The translations under genes and the position numbers were made by a program. Below are positions 52,401-60,451 of a stretch of 64,000 nt of DNA, piece after piece. This DNA comes from VKMB-3413 sp041027365. GTDB lineage: Bacteria; Pseudomonadota; Alphaproteobacteria; Rhizobiales; Rhizobiaceae. Each line of letters opens with the position of its first letter. Within the stretch, counting starts at the first letter, position 1. The stretch lies in NCBI RefSeq assembly GCF_041027365.1, contig NZ_JBFTEH010000003.1:1-64000 (forward strand), given 5' to 3'. The notes beneath the pieces were generated by a model. That model saw only the letters and a list, made by a program, of their open reading frames with translations, searched no databases and had not been told where the DNA came from.

Positions 52401-54987
52401 AGGCCCTCGGCCGCTATTGCAGTTCTACGACCTCCTCTATGAAATCGGCACGAAGGCGGTATTACCTGAGAATCGGCACGGCGTTCTATTGAGAACCGTC
52501 AAGTTCGACGATCCCAGACTGAAGGATATCGTGCAAAGGTCCCATGACCTTGGAGAGTGGGTCGTCTGTCATGACACCGTTTCTAGCAGAGCTATACTTG
52601 AGAAATGCGGTATCAAGATCATTCTTGACGCTACTGCACCCGGATTGGGCGAACGGATCACGATTTCATCGGGCGGTCTTGATGCCCGCCTCAGAGCCAA
52701 CGTTCGCAAGGATCTTGTAGGACTTGGAGTACAATCCGAGTGTGTGGGCCCCCTCTCGGAATCCGTACTAGAGGACGTGCTGCAGGTGTCAGGACAAAAA
52801 ATCCTCTCCGCTGCACGGGTTCCCAATGCCTCCAAAGAGATGATCGGTCTTAGCGTGATGCGTCATCTCATGGAAGGTCAACATTCGTCGGAGAATCGGC
52901 GAACTTCTTCTCCAATATGGATCTCGCTTGACGACTATCGTGGATGGTTCACCGCCCAAAAGGGCAAGGTCGCCGACGCCGTCGGGCTGACGATCATCGA
53001 CGCGGACCGCGAGTTCGAGATCCTCTTCCACGTCGGAGAAGCCAAACTCGTGACGGCAGCGAGCGAACAAGCTGAGAAGCAGGATGCTTGCCGTCAGGTT
53101 TGGCAGACAGTCGCTAGGATAAGAAGCCTCTTTATCGACAACGGCGACGGCGTATCCCGGGTCGCTTGGTGCCGGCGACTGGCTGATCTGCTGGTCAATC
53201 GCGATCAACTGGCGACGCGTATCCCGAGCCAGGTGAGGAGAAGAGCCCTGTTGCGCGATCTCGCAATGGGAAAGGTAAAGTTCCGGGTGAGTGGCGAAGC
53301 AATCATCTGCCTCCATGACTACCACGGCGAACCAATCCGGTCGACCGTCGACGAAGAAAGCCCGTACCTGCGCAGTCATGTCCTTTCATCCGGAACGATA
53401 AAGAATGTCCTACTTGCTGCGGCAGGACAAAAAACATCGATCGAATTTCCGAGTTCCGGCAACTGGTACCCGGGGGATGAATCTGCAGACGAACAAGCCC
53501 ACGATCCGACGCCTATCCAGGACCGTGGTGAAGGCAGCCTCGGCCCAACAAATGAGCAGCCCAGTCCGTCCGGCGCATCGAGTAGGGATGGTGAGGACAA
53601 TACCCGAACGGCGGCGCCCACCGAAGTTGAAGAGGAACATGACAGGGAGTCGGCGCCTGAGACGGCACAAGCCGTGATCCAAGCGATCGAGGCCGAAGAG
53701 GCGATCTCGGGTGAGCCGGGAAGGACCATGATCGGGTCCCCAGCGTTTCACCGAATTCTGGAGCGCATAGCGGCTACTGAGACGCGATCCGTGTCCGACG
53801 AGAAGTCGATCAAATGGGCGGAAGCCATTTCGGAGGATACGCAACGGGCACTAAGCCACTTCGGCATGCAGGCGCATTTTGTGGAGCCCAAATTCCGCCT
53901 CACGCCGAACGGCGTCCTCATATCCTTCAAAGGGCACCACACACTCACCGTGGAGAAGATCGAGAAAAAGCTGGGTGAGCTACTGACCACCTACGGCATT
54001 GACGCGATCGACGTAAGGCCGGGTAAGGGGAAAATCTCGATCTTCATTCAGCGAGAGAACCGTGCGGAGGTACCGCTCGCAAAAACTTGGCTTGCCGCAG
54101 AGTGGCCTGACGGATCCTCCGAGGTGAGGACCAGTTTTCTTCTCGGTGCGCGTGAGGATGACGACCGGCTTCTGTATCTCAACCTGGCGGGCGAGTTCGC
54201 CGGCTACGACGAACATGGACCGCACACTCTCATCGGCGGGGAAACCAAGAGCGGTAAAGGCGTTCTGGTTCAGAACCTTCTTCTCCAGATCATTGCATTC
54301 AACGACCCGCGGTATGCGGAACTGATACTCGTGGATCCAAAAAAGGGGGTCGATTTCGGCTGGCTGAGCGGAACCCCCCATATGCGGGAGAGCATCATCG
54401 TCGACCCGGAAGTCGCTGCCGACAAAATGAGGTCTATGGTGGAACTTATGGATCACAGATACGACCTTCTCTCGAAGGTCGGTGCTCAGAACATAGATCA
54501 ATACAACGCGAAAGTCGGAAAATCAGAGCGCCTTTCCCGCATTTTCCTTGTCCATGACGAACTGGGTGCGTGGATGGCAGATTTGAAGGAGTACAGGGAG
54601 GTCGTGCTCTCAAGCGTATCGAACTTGGGCATGAAAGCGAGAGCCGCGGGGATTCACCTCATCCTGATTACACAGAGAGCCGACGCCGACGCCGTTCCTC
54701 CCAAGCTGCGCGACAATATGGGCAACCGACTTTGCCTGAAAGTTCAGAACGCGACGGGATCCCGTATGGTTCTCAACGAGGCCGGAGCCGAAAAACTTCT
54801 CGGTAGAGGCCATATGGCATGCGTCCTCAACAACCAGGCACCGCCTTCGGGCCAGAAATTTTTCATCGTCCAAGTCCCGTTTGCAAAGATCGAAGCGATC
54901 AACGACTTGGCCAAGGCCGCTATCGACTACTGGAGAAGCCGGATTCCCGCCTCCGCTCAAATCTCAACGTTGGAGGCGGTGACTTAG
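49459..54987 (+). CDS. sspH: SspH/DptH-type giant HerA/FtsK-like ATPase
   Basis: 1,842 residues. About 1,500 residues of unrecognised sequence precede the motor. An acidic, Ser/Gly/Glu-rich linker lies at about 1,335-1,420. The motor's P-loop is GGETKSGKG (about 1,593-1,601), Walker B is FLVHDELGAWM (about 1,695) and HLILITQRADADAVPPKLRD is the FtsK/HerA sensor region. This architecture matches DptH, the large DNA translocase of phosphorothioate-dependent restriction. With F and G it is expected to recognise or process unmodified invading DNA. The ATG overlaps sspG. A 10-bp hairpin follows the stop. Confidence 0.8.
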   Translation: MPLDLLPQASSKTAADPAEEKGDLVGRIVWDFISAASDIAKPGNRMLFMLAGLSAGFLEGIIRKMPDTIHGRSMHVRINPAAAPDLNIPPELLSNETPIYFRGFQGADIVVFAPSDEDREIVGAGLGPVARIDEALIIEQTDLWLRVLDDSGVAEAFTREMLLGLQDSGICIDLQMWVDFIYLLKKQGFSSDAHMRVQLALPALQIPIYGATKLPNYHPSGNPRAKKQVFKSAFLQARNEVGVYAGLDTPKQERVDLIALQEAVESFPVDSEPDAKTALEAVERLIADERNIRPGEWTEAQRYFCEAVRWDSIGSKLFSAKRKAPAKSMWQDTRDYLIGNFGAKFDANEVKKFDKMVEAVGSEPSADEVSFFEKWKDQLNSPESVHIFRAWQKWLFNKEVIGSSLCDTLQEGLEALLIGADTNSSSSIEDPRILVRAFQHEKMAYWKSRDSETLRLFKFELRSMKGCIGDSVVWDLDQCFSTDGEPNATAKDKKKVELAFFLIDKRILDDDISDVRKLGPGTPRIKVIWDPSHGYAGDPITLALPEDISALGNRKDDEPLFKRQNFSPRTQSKKGLETRVTLGSINSFNGASGGQDGRLFDPTKTADEDLLKKVRSVVDELASTGSLSDEDAAALIEALEGFDTASRRALRDLSVDVEAAFRGRCIEAQVEAFGQLCRACRLHARSERAKAEIRPRIAEIGVVVSTGAEPLAILAGWHPLRLAEMKARIEDLSVFVTDALAASLKGRADLTIAFEARRARNQRWISPEIVIADETVMTVVENAGGYSLLSAADCRIRSQEATEASADRASKKFMDAVEAYLDTHPHEASNLSMAIYDAESRELPSRLADRLAQLLQDREDLRCELSITHRDQSRMRSIYRSQNQILTQDEPTDIGEGFLGKLRIDVRSNAAAETDQSSIKETDIVCLHDSISRLANLEWELETGSSEEMGSSYDLAVMDLPRKKISEVQAPGATLYLTLPEGPRPLLQFYDLLYEIGTKAVLPENRHGVLLRTVKFDDPRLKDIVQRSHDLGEWVVCHDTVSSRAILEKCGIKIILDATAPGLGERITISSGGLDARLRANVRKDLVGLGVQSECVGPLSESVLEDVLQVSGQKILSAARVPNASKEMIGLSVMRHLMEGQHSSENRRTSSPIWISLDDYRGWFTAQKGKVADAVGLTIIDADREFEILFHVGEAKLVTAASEQAEKQDACRQVWQTVARIRSLFIDNGDGVSRVAWCRRLADLLVNRDQLATRIPSQVRRRALLRDLAMGKVKFRVSGEAIICLHDYHGEPIRSTVDEESPYLRSHVLSSGTIKNVLLAAAGQKTSIEFPSSGNWYPGDESADEQAHDPTPIQDRGEGSLGPTNEQPSPSGASSRDGEDNTRTAAPTEVEEEHDRESAPETAQAVIQAIEAEEAISGEPGRTMIGSPAFHRILERIAATETRSVSDEKSIKWAEAISEDTQRALSHFGMQAHFVEPKFRLTPNGVLISFKGHHTLTVEKIEKKLGELLTTYGIDAIDVRPGKGKISIFIQRENRAEVPLAKTWLAAEWPDGSSEVRTSFLLGAREDDDRLLYLNLAGEFAGYDEHGPHTLIGGETKSGKGVLVQNLLLQIIAFNDPRYAELILVDPKKGVDFGWLSGTPHMRESIIVDPEVAADKMRSMVELMDHRYDLLSKVGAQNIDQYNAKVGKSERLSRIFLVHDELGAWMADLKEYREVVLSSVSNLGMKARAAGIHLILITQRADADAVPPKLRDNMGNRLCLKVQNATGSRMVLNEAGAEKLLGRGHMACVLNNQAPPSGQKFFIVQVPFAKIEAINDLAKAAIDYWRSRIPASAQISTLEAVT

Positions 54988-55016
54988 GGGCAAGAAGCAT
55001 CCGTCCAATTGGTTTT

Positions 55017-55047
55017 GTGCGCGGCTTTTCGAGTTTTAGCCGCGCAC
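55017..55047. terminator. Hairpin between convergent sspH and sspD
   Basis: A perfect 10-bp stem (GTGCGCGGCT at 55017-55026 with AGCCGCGCAC at 55038-55047) over an 11-base T-rich loop. It probably ends transcripts from both operons, although T-runs lie in the loop and 5' flank rather than after the stem. Confidence 0.65.
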
Positions 55048-55099
55048 GTATGCTAAGGTGCTATGGATGTGTTGTTTCTTAAGTCCGTCTTTTTTTTGG

Positions 55100-55939
55100 C
55101 TACTTATGACAACTTAGGCAGCCTTTGGCGGACCCGTAAATCACGTCGATATCCATCGGCTCATCGGTCTCTCGAAGGGGATTTGCCACCTGCTTGCTTT
55201 GAGCCCGAGCCACCCGCGTCGCGTGTTCCTGGCGTATCTGAGCAATCCGCTCGGGTCGTGAAAGCTCATCGAGGCTCTCCCCCTGACTCCAGGTGAAAGG
55301 GGAGCCATGATCGACAGCGTTCTTTTCGTAGGTCTTGGCATCTTCGAATGCTTCAGGATGCTCCTCCATCAACCGAACCCACTCGATCTTCTGCTGGTAG
55401 AAGCAGAACGTGCAGCCGCTCCGCGACCGCCAGCGGTAATAGTCGGGGAGCCCAACCCCGGAAGCCTCTAGAAGCTCGATGACGCCGGCCTTGTCGATCC
55501 CGTGCTCGCGGAATGGAAGCCTGACCGCCAGGTTCTTATGGCTTGAGGAATACCCCTCGCGATAATCCTCGTCTCCCCGGATGGCGACATAAGAGAAGAC
55601 CTTCGTACCCTCGTCCAGAGAAGGCCGGATCCACTCTTCAAACGGCGCTATCTTCAGCTTCCGGGTGCACCAGCGCGTCATCGGCGAAGGGAGGAAGTTG
55701 TTGTACTGGGCGAGCCAGAAGTCGAACGTCCGATCCGGGTTCAGACGATGGATCTGCTTGCCAATGAAGCCTTCTAGTCGAACAAGAAACTTGTAGACCT
55801 CCGGCAGTTCTTTCCCGGTATCGGTGAAGAAATACTCAAGGTCGATCTCCGGATGATTCTGCGCCATATAGACAGCGAGGGCCGCGCTGTCGCGCCCGCC
55901 TGAGAGGCCAAGCACATGACGTTCGGCAACCTTGCTCAT
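55100..55939 (-). CDS. sspD: SspD/DndC-like PAPS-reductase family sulfur-transfer protein
   Basis: 279 residues. The PP-loop SGGRDS is at 13-18 (LGLSGGRDSAALAVYMA), where ATP would activate the substrate. Cysteines in WCTRKL, RSGCTFCFYQ and the C-terminal KGCLSCHK could hold an Fe-S cluster. This is the DndC/SspD pattern, not assimilatory CysH, whose ECGLH tail is absent. It would take sulfur from the cysteine desulfurase and help place it in the DNA backbone. The start overlaps the sspC stop (ATGA), so the B-C-D genes form one coupled operon. Confidence 0.85.
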   Translation of the reverse strand: MSKVAERHVLGLSGGRDSAALAVYMAQNHPEIDLEYFFTDTGKELPEVYKFLVRLEGFIGKQIHRLNPDRTFDFWLAQYNNFLPSPMTRWCTRKLKIAPFEEWIRPSLDEGTKVFSYVAIRGDEDYREGYSSSHKNLAVRLPFREHGIDKAGVIELLEASGVGLPDYYRWRSRSGCTFCFYQQKIEWVRLMEEHPEAFEDAKTYEKNAVDHGSPFTWSQGESLDELSRPERIAQIRQEHATRVARAQSKQVANPLRETDEPMDIDVIYGSAKGCLSCHK

Positions 55940-58900
55940 CGATCCGCTCCTCCGTTCAGCCTTGTGACATCCTTCGCCTTCTCGGGCACGTGATCGAAAT
56001 CGACTGATCCGATATCGCCGCCTTCCGCAAGCGACGAGGCAAATTCGGCCAGAGCGGCCAACGCGACATTCGTCGCAACGCCGGCATCATTGAACGTCTC
56101 CTTGAGGCGGTTGACGATCTCGCCCACCTTCGCTCGATCCCCCGTGCCGATGTCGAAGTCGGGCATGACCGGTGTTGGTCGATCCGGATCGCCGATGAAG
56201 AATGCCATTCGGATCCGCCCGTCTTCGCGATTCTTCACGTGCGCGAAGGCCTCGGCGCGCACGAACTCCTGAGCGAGGGCCGCCAGTTCAATTCCGGCGT
56301 TATCTACGTCACGATCGACCCAGTCCTTCGGCGGCTTGTTCGCTGCCAGGCTTGCGATCCCTTCGATCTCGTCGACTGCGCCGGTGTAGGCGGCAAGCCG
56401 GGTGGCGAGAGCGTCCAGCCGGAAGTTGCCCGTAAGGCCTTTCACCACGACCGCACGCTCGTGCAGGGCGTTCATGGCCGATCGTGAACGTCCTTTGACC
56501 CGCAATTCGCGCAAAAGGATTCCTTCGAGGTTTTCGAGCATATCCGGGTAGATGCCGACGATTTCGGTCAAGCCCTCCCGGATCGAGGACACGATGCGAT
56601 CCGCATCTTTCTCGCCGAGGTCGGCTCCGTCGGCGAAGACGGTCGGAAGATCGTCGAGCAGGAACTTGTTCGGATCGCTTGCGAGCTTCGCCAGATTGCG
56701 AACGCGGGCGGCGCCGCCAGACAGGCGGTTCGTCCGCAGCACCCAGGCCGGCTGACCCAGGACGATCCCGACGAGGCGCTTCGCGATGTCGATCGTCTCC
56801 TTGCTCTCTAGCGGCCGGCAGGCGTCGCCGAATTCATCGACGAGGTCGGCAACGCCCGAAAGGACCTTCGCATGGAACGGCGAGGTCTCGACCCAGCGAA
56901 GGCGCACGCTGGTGGGATCCTGCGTCAGACGATCGATGAGAAGCGGAGTGATCCGGGTTTGGAACACGCCATCAAGATATATGGCCAATCGCTCCGCTCT
57001 TGAGAGCAGGTAAGCCACAGCGAAGACTGGCAGAAGTCCATCACGCACGCCGAAGGGATTTCGTTTCCATGCGTCGTAAAGGACACCGAGATCGGCACCC
57101 GAGGGACCGGCATCCATGAAGATCTTTTCGGCGCGACGCCACATCGGACCATAGGGATGATTGTCCGAATCTGCCGGATTGACGAACTCCCAGGCTGCCG
57201 ATTTGCCAGAGCGCCGGACATGCAGATTCTCGGAAAGGAGCGAGTCGTAAAGGCCGGCAGCAGCGGGATATCCCACGAAGCCAAGCCGCTTGTTCTGCCG
57301 GTTGTCCACCATCGCCCGGAGCAGTTCCTTGCGGGCTCCCATTGCGTTGCTGGACGGCTTGATGCGATTGAGCAGTTCGTTGCGAATGACCGGCGCTTGA
57401 TCATAGCGCTCGTCGCAGAGATCCGACGCGATCCTGCTCAGAACGAGGCCGGCCCCCTTTGCCGAATTGGCAGTCGCCTTCCGGCGTGCTTCATCTTTCC
57501 ACGTCCATTCGGCCATACCGAAGACTTCGATAAGCCGGGTTTCGAGTTCACCCGTCAGACGAGCGATACGTGCGGATATCTCCCGTCGAGCGACGGCATC
57601 GCCCTGAAGCTCCGAGCGCTCGGTGCGCACGGTCTCCAGGGCGATGAGTTCCCTCGCCTGCTCTCGCAGGAGAAAATTCTCCCGGATCCGCCCCACCGCC
57701 ACGGGATAATCGCTCGCCGCCTTCGCTGCCCCGCGCCAAAGCCGTCGCGCCTGCTCGTCGTTATCGCCATCCGAGTTCATCAGAAGCAGAAACAGACCCG
57801 TGGCACCCTGCTTGGGACGGAATGACTTCACCCGATCGGCGCCATCCGCCAGCGACGCGATGTCGACTTCGAACCAGCGAAGAGTCCCGGTTTCATGGTG
57901 GTGCCGCTTCGCGAGAACCGGCTGCAGAGGAGCCAGGGTACGGAGTCGGGACAGATCGACGGCCGGGATTCGCGCGATAGCCTCGTCGACCGCAGCATCA
58001 ATGTCGAAATCGCTTCCGGCGTAGATCGAAAACGAATTGGTGTGCCGCCGGTAGATGATCGTCGACCACGCCTTGAGATCCTCAAGAGCACGCTCCAGCT
58101 TCGCCGGATCGACGGAGGACAGTACTGTTCGAAGGACGGCTTCACTCGGAGCCAGCCCGGAGCGATCCTTGAACAGGTCGATCAAGGCGATCGACTTCAC
58201 GAGATCGAGGTGGATGTCGGTCGCGCCCTTGGCGTCGCAGCGCTCTACCGCGTCGACGGCCAGCGACCACCTGTGCCCATCGGGCGATGCGAGGATCGAC
58301 GGCTCGAGATTGGCTCTAAGATACTCCCACAGAAGCGGCGCCCCATAGGTCGAGCCGCTCTTCTTGGACGTCGCCTCGAGGAACTGCTGAAACGCAAACG
58401 GCTCGGCCGAATTGAGGAAGCCGAAGACGCTCCTCTGGTTCTGACCGAAACGCCGGCGCGAGAGCGGCCCCAGGAGACACGCCACGATGGGATGCAACGG
58501 CCAGCATTCGTGGAGGCGGGCGCCGAGATCCGCTCCTGTCCCGGGTCTGTTCGACGCGACCGCGGCCGCGATCGTTTCGGCCAGCGGCCGATTGGCAGCC
58601 GGAGCCGCAGCCGTCTCGATGGCCCTAGCGACGAGTTCGATCTGTTCCTCGCCGGCGACATTGATCGGTATGTCCGAAAAGCGCCCCTGGATCTTCAGCC
58701 ATTCATCGCGAGCCTCGCGGTTCAGCCGATGCGCATAGTCGTCGAAGGACTGATGGAGGATGCCGACGACGACAAGCCGTCCCTTGCTCCGATTCGCGGC
58801 CTCGGCCAACTGCTGGAAGAAGTAGACGTCGACGTCCTTCCCAGATGCAGCTTCCTCAAGGAACTTCCCCATTTCGTCGATGAAAACGAACACACCGGCA

Positions 58901-59379
58901 TGAGCCGACGATTTCGACACCCGAAGCAGTTCCTCCGCCGGATCGAATTTGCCGCTCTTCGCCTTGGACTTGGGGAAAGCGGACGCCATCGCGTCGCGGA
59001 CCGCCGTGGCGGGATCTGCCCGGCGGCCGACCACGGGCAAGACGGCCCACGGCTTCGACTTCGAGCCAAGCAGATTCAGGATCTCATCCGAGCGATCGTC
59101 GCCGATAGCTCTCCGAGCGCCGGTGGCCACGTCACCCCCGGACAGAAGTCCGGCAAGCGCGACCGCCAGGCTCGACTTGCCGCATCCGTACGGCCCGGTC
59201 CAGGTAAAAGCCCCCTGTCCGGTCTCGGCGATCTGCCGCGCCATGCCCCGGACGGCGTCGGCGGTGCTGCGAGGACAGACGAACCCTTCGATGGCGCCGG
59301 CATGGATGTCGGCATCGATCCGGATAGAACGCTGAAAACGACGGCGGACGTCCACGACGTCGCTGAGCATCTTGGTCAC
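55936..59379 (-). CDS. sspC: SspC-type ATPase of DNA phosphorothioation
   Basis: 1,147 residues from a GTG at 59379 that overlaps the sspB stop (GTGA) and follows AAGGAG at eight bases. The 125 codons further upstream in frame lie over sspB and are not used. The P-loop GPYGCGKS (62-69) and Walker B VFVFIDEMGKF (about 163-173) form an N-terminal AAA-like ATPase. The remaining about 900 residues are mostly helical without known motifs. Position and size match SspC of the SspABCD system, the ATPase partner of SspB and SspD. It is somewhat reminiscent of BrxC/PglY ATPases, but no BREX gene is present. Confidence 0.83.
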   Translation of the reverse strand: MTKMLSDVVDVRRRFQRSIRIDADIHAGAIEGFVCPRSTADAVRGMARQIAETGQGAFTWTGPYGCGKSSLAVALAGLLSGGDVATGARRAIGDDRSDEILNLLGSKSKPWAVLPVVGRRADPATAVRDAMASAFPKSKAKSGKFDPAEELLRVSKSSAHAGVFVFIDEMGKFLEEAASGKDVDVYFFQQLAEAANRSKGRLVVVGILHQSFDDYAHRLNREARDEWLKIQGRFSDIPINVAGEEQIELVARAIETAAAPAANRPLAETIAAAVASNRPGTGADLGARLHECWPLHPIVACLLGPLSRRRFGQNQRSVFGFLNSAEPFAFQQFLEATSKKSGSTYGAPLLWEYLRANLEPSILASPDGHRWSLAVDAVERCDAKGATDIHLDLVKSIALIDLFKDRSGLAPSEAVLRTVLSSVDPAKLERALEDLKAWSTIIYRRHTNSFSIYAGSDFDIDAAVDEAIARIPAVDLSRLRTLAPLQPVLAKRHHHETGTLRWFEVDIASLADGADRVKSFRPKQGATGLFLLLMNSDGDNDEQARRLWRGAAKAASDYPVAVGRIRENFLLREQARELIALETVRTERSELQGDAVARREISARIARLTGELETRLIEVFGMAEWTWKDEARRKATANSAKGAGLVLSRIASDLCDERYDQAPVIRNELLNRIKPSSNAMGARKELLRAMVDNRQNKRLGFVGYPAAAGLYDSLLSENLHVRRSGKSAAWEFVNPADSDNHPYGPMWRRAEKIFMDAGPSGADLGVLYDAWKRNPFGVRDGLLPVFAVAYLLSRAERLAIYLDGVFQTRITPLLIDRLTQDPTSVRLRWVETSPFHAKVLSGVADLVDEFGDACRPLESKETIDIAKRLVGIVLGQPAWVLRTNRLSGGAARVRNLAKLASDPNKFLLDDLPTVFADGADLGEKDADRIVSSIREGLTEIVGIYPDMLENLEGILLRELRVKGRSRSAMNALHERAVVVKGLTGNFRLDALATRLAAYTGAVDEIEGIASLAANKPPKDWVDRDVDNAGIELAALAQEFVRAEAFAHVKNREDGRIRMAFFIGDPDRPTPVMPDFDIGTGDRAKVGEIVNRLKETFNDAGVATNVALAALAEFASSLAEGGDIGSVDFDHVPEKAKDVTRLNGGADR

Positions 59380-60353
59380 GCCGCCATCTCCTTTGATGCG
59401 TAGAGAGGGATGATGAAATCGATGGGCTCGAGGTCGCCGATCGAAGGGCAATAGACTTGCCTCATGCCAGTCGACTCGTCCCAGCGGACCGCTCCGCCGG
59501 TCAAAGGCGCCAACCGCTCCAGACGCTCGGCCACGGAATCCTCGTCGAGAACGAAGGCGCGCCCCGGCGAACCCGGTTCGTGCGTAATGGCCTCGACGGT
59601 GAACTCGCGACGGGTCGGGTAAAGCTGCTGCCAGAACTGAATCAGCGCATACAGGAAGACTTCGTCGGGAAGGGACGGCTTCGGCCCGCGGCGAAGCTGA
59701 AAGGCGTTGCCCACATCCACCGACTGAACGAGCCCAAGCTCCGTCAGAGGACACTCAAGGCTGTCTTCCTGCGACTGTCTGCCGTTCGCAGCCTTCTGCG
59801 CATAGGTTCGAATGAAGCACAGCACGTCGCCCTTGAGGGTGGAATCGCTGACACGACCGACCTTGCCACCCGACTCTTCGGCAAGCTCCGCGCACCGTCG
59901 CGCAAGGCGAAGCCGGAGCGTATCGCGCGTGAAACTCGCCTCGTTGCACTCGTTGAACACCCAGTACCATGTCGTCGCGCGTGCGGGGTTCGAGACGATG
60001 TTCCAGTGGAGAAGCCAAAGGCTCGAAGGAAGTTCGAGATACGGATCGCCCTCGTCGCCCAGTAGCAGGTCGCCGACTTCGGTCACCGACAGCGCTCCGT
60101 TCGAGTCGGCTTCGATCTTGAGGATCCCGACAGCCTGCATCCAGTGACGCATCGACGTCACCATGTTCTTCCCGACGCCGAACGCGGAAATCGCAGCATC
60201 GTCGGCGAACACGGCTCGCGCATCCTCTACGCCGCGGGCATTTGCCCTCTTGATCGAATCATAAGATTTCTTCAACCATCCGTAGCGAAGCGGGAAGGTT
60301 TCGTGCCCTGCAAACTGAAGGCGAAACTGATCGTCGCTCAAAAGGCTTCGCAT
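59376..60353 (-). CDS. sspB: SspB, DUF4007 DNA-phosphorothioation protein
   Basis: 325 residues with the DUF4007 signature at the N-terminus: LQFAGHETFPLRYGWLKKSY and FGVGKNMVTSMRHWMQAVG. In Ssp systems the DUF4007 protein SspB is the DNA-interacting (reported nicking) component of single-strand phosphorothioation. It is the first gene of the sspBCD operon, starting 98 bp from the divergent sspA. The stop overlaps the sspC GTG. No metal-dependent nuclease motif is evident by eye. Confidence 0.87.
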   Translation of the reverse strand: MRSLLSDDQFRLQFAGHETFPLRYGWLKKSYDSIKRANARGVEDARAVFADDAAISAFGVGKNMVTSMRHWMQAVGILKIEADSNGALSVTEVGDLLLGDEGDPYLELPSSLWLLHWNIVSNPARATTWYWVFNECNEASFTRDTLRLRLARRCAELAEESGGKVGRVSDSTLKGDVLCFIRTYAQKAANGRQSQEDSLECPLTELGLVQSVDVGNAFQLRRGPKPSLPDEVFLYALIQFWQQLYPTRREFTVEAITHEPGSPGRAFVLDEDSVAERLERLAPLTGGAVRWDESTGMRQVYCPSIGDLEPIDFIIPLYASKEMAA

Positions 60354-60451
60354 TTACGAATCTCCAACCGTCTCGTAAAACGAGGCGTAGCATCTGCTCG
60401 CTGGTGCCGACAACCAGTGACCGACCGATCCGAACACTGACGGTGAACGAA
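60354..60451. promoter_or_regulatory. Divergent sspB/sspA promoter region with palindrome
   Basis: The 98-bp gap contains CTCGT-AAA-ACGAG at 60372-60384. A regulator could use it to control modification in both directions at once. No regulator gene was recognised in the locus. Confidence 0.35.

Noticed and set aside
55100..55939. Assimilatory PAPS/APS reductase CysH
   Set aside because: Lacks the ECGLH-type tail, has PP-loop plus Fe-S cysteines of the DndC/SspD type, and is fused by overlap to sspC.
46075..59379. BREX or DISARM system suggested by large ATPases plus a methyltransferase
   Set aside because: No PglX, BrxL, PglZ or DrmA-type genes; DUF4007, PAPS-reductase-like and cysteine desulfurase genes point to phosphorothioation.
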